Notes under the pieces: generated by a model
Database searches by the model: none
What the model saw: only the letters and a program-made list of their open reading frames with translations
What the model was told of the DNA's origin: nothing
Part shown: in pieces, positions 62,593-64,000 of the stretch
Layout: every line of letters starts with the position of its first letter
How positions within the stretch are numbered: the stretch's first letter is position 1
Assembly: GCA_015039365.1 (NCBI GenBank)
Contig: WION01000018.1
Coordinates: 372,001 to 436,000 of the forward strand
Direction of reading: 5' to 3'
Origin: Amanita rubescens
Lineage: Eukaryota; Basidiomycota; Agaricomycetes; Agaricales; Amanitaceae
Length of the DNA: 64,000 nt
Position numbers and translations under genes: made by a program

Positions 62593-62872
62593 TCACATGT
62601 GAACATTCGCATCACCAGAAGTGGCCCGACACGTGTGTTGGTCGAGCATGTATTGTCTTGAATACGACTTCCGGCACCTGACACAGTAAAATCCGCGTCC
62701 CCCGTGTCTCCTCGTGTTCCAATGGCGTTTTAAGTCTCCCATTCTTTTAATCTTCTTACCGCACTCAGCAACGGTAGACAGGTGAGCCGTTAATGTCGGA
62801 CATTTCGATCCTGTAGGACGGCCTTTGAGGACTTGTAGCGGAGGGAGTCATGGCATCCTCTATGTCTTGCAT
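62593..62872 (-). pseudogene. Frameshifted third copy of the C2H2-like zinc-finger gene
   Basis: From an ATG at 62872 the frame reads MQDIEDAMTPSATSPQ and INGSPVYRC, then a stop. One frame over it continues ECGKKIKRMGDLKRHW, CVRCRKSYSRQYMLDQHTC and ends VHM. Compared with the gene at 52414, one extra T between the two Cys codons of finger 1 causes the break. The remaining sequence is well preserved, so the damage is recent, or the base is an assembly error. Confidence 0.8.
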
Positions 62873-63745
62873 GGCAAAATCAACTGACTACTCAAGGTTA
62901 ATGTTACGATATCGAACACGACCAAATACTAATGAGACCTCACGTAGATGGCATTGAAAAGGTTCCATAAGTCAAGTTGGAAGTCAATGCCAGGGGTAAC
63001 TGTGTTGTTGTGAGCCATTGGTCGTCACAAGCCTATTGGATGAACCTGAACGCTCAAGGCGATCTTTATATACTGGTCCCTGCCAGTGAGAGATAAATAA
63101 TCGAGCAAATGAAGATGGGCATTGTGCCGGAAAGGATGAAAAAGCGCGTTGTATGCTATTCCGCGTTGCGTCCGTGGTGCAAGGAGGCCTAAACGAGGAT
63201 GAAAAAAGTAGGGTTCTGGCGATCCGTTTCACTAACGCTAAACGATATTTTTTGAGCGGACGAAGATGACAAATGGGGGTGTGTGAAGTTAACTCAAGCG
63301 AAGTCCGAACCCGAGATCTCTGAGCCAGATATCAAACGTTCAATAGTTTGTGCGCAACGCGTTTTCGGCTTCCGTGGCGGTACTCTTCATGGGCCCGAAT
63401 GCCACACCTCACTTACCAATGATTTTTGAGTCAGATGTTTACAGGGGGGGTGCGAAATTACAGGGCGACAATAGGGTAATAGGTCCGTATCTTGCTGTAC
63501 AGTGAATGCGACTACTAAATTCCGTGGTCTCGGCGTAAAACCTTCGCCATTTTCCTCCGCTCGATTGGGGGTGGTCACGCTTTTCAGGGAACTGGACGCT
63601 CGTTGGTAATCAAATTTATTCCTTGCTAGGGTCCATGTACCGTAAGGTCCATAGTCGAAGACCAGGGCGCACAGGTACCCGGCTGATTCTTGTCAGTAAC
63701 TCCCATTCACCATGGGCGCCTATGCTCTGCGCAGTATCGCCGCTC
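62873..63745. other. Accessory DNA without a supported gene
   Basis: The 5' flank of the zinc-finger copy resembles that of the 52.8-kb copy near 62885. No gene is seen in the rest. Confidence 0.35.
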
Positions 63746-63935
63746 ACTCAGAATAACCGCCGCCGCCATCTCGCCGGTCTCCCTGATCCACATGGAGCAA
63801 AGAATTGAAACGAATAACCCACCGCTGCCATCACATCATCCCCCGCATTTCCCAGAACCGCACGGAGTAAAGAATAACCCACCGCTGCCATCTCACTGAC
63901 ATCCCACATTCCCTTGAACCGCGTGGAACCGTTCG
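63746..63935. repeat. Tandem repeat of about 60 bp, three copies
   Basis: Units beginning GAATAACC(C)(A)CCGC(C)GCCATC and ending (C)ATGGAGCAAAG, (C)ACGGAGTAAAG or (C)GTGGA lie end to end. Copies differ by substitutions and small gaps. Confidence 0.75.
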
Positions 63936-64000
63936 TTTTCACCTTCTGATTCGTGTCAGCATAATGGTGGCAGATCAACAAAAGGTCTCGGCTGTTACTA

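Noticed and set aside
63746..63935. Possible CRISPR-like array
   Set aside because: Units of about 60 bp are contiguous with no unique spacers, and the genome is eukaryotic; this is an ordinary tandem repeat.
52414..63935. Possible LTR retrotransposon or DNA transposon
   Set aside because: I looked for reverse transcriptase, integrase and transposase motifs on both strands and saw none; only duplicated gene pieces and short repeats are present.

Overview
The window is nuclear DNA of a filamentous basidiomycete, most likely an Agaricomycete (mushroom-forming fungus). The evidence is many short (about 40-60 bp) GT-AG introns, compact intergenic spaces, and fungal forms of Rae1, cullin-1, the U5 snRNP 40 kDa WD40 protein and a TMEM135-type protein, next to expanded fungal families (CCCH/RBR ubiquitin ligases, DUF4470-type/MYND proteins, NB-ARC/TPR proteins, HNH nucleases). 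I rebuilt exon-intron structures by hand; for most genes the spliced length is a multiple of three and matches family conservation.

Layout. 0-9.4 kb: a CCCH/RBR-family gene leaving the left edge (- strand), rae1 (+), a 2.4 kb gene-poor stretch, then a damaged RBR gene. 9.9-14.4 kb: an intron-containing tRNA-Asp, a probable Arb1-like (Argonaute chaperone) gene, and a divergent gene for a Cys-rich/disordered protein of unknown role. 14.7-29.2 kb: a decayed DUF4470/MYND copy, cullin-1, a small secreted protein, and two intact tandem DUF4470/MYND genes of about 1200 residues. 29.4-32 kb: the U5-40K spliceosomal protein and a small acidic protein. 32.4-42.0 kb: a tandem array of three intact RBR E3 ligase genes plus the 3' remnant of a fourth. 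Each intact protein has two CCCH zinc fingers, RRM-like and KH-like regions, a full RING1-IBR-RING2 unit and a C-terminal CaaX box. 42.8-49.0 kb: a TMEM135-like membrane protein and a large coiled-coil protein.

49-64 kb is accessory DNA: an HNH nuclease gene between about 430-bp direct repeats, three copies of a short C2H2-like zinc-finger gene (two decayed), an ABC-F ATPase relic, GC-rich degenerate repeats, and an NB-ARC/TPR NLR-like gene in a sharply bounded 2.9-kb segment that is almost free of CpG.

How the genes fit together: housekeeping genes (mRNA export, splicing, SCF ligase scaffold, small-RNA chaperone) sit among duplicating families that look like ubiquitin-based or NLR-like recognition systems. 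The most unusual items are the predicted prenylated, RNA-binding RBR ligase array and the CpG-free NLR segment.
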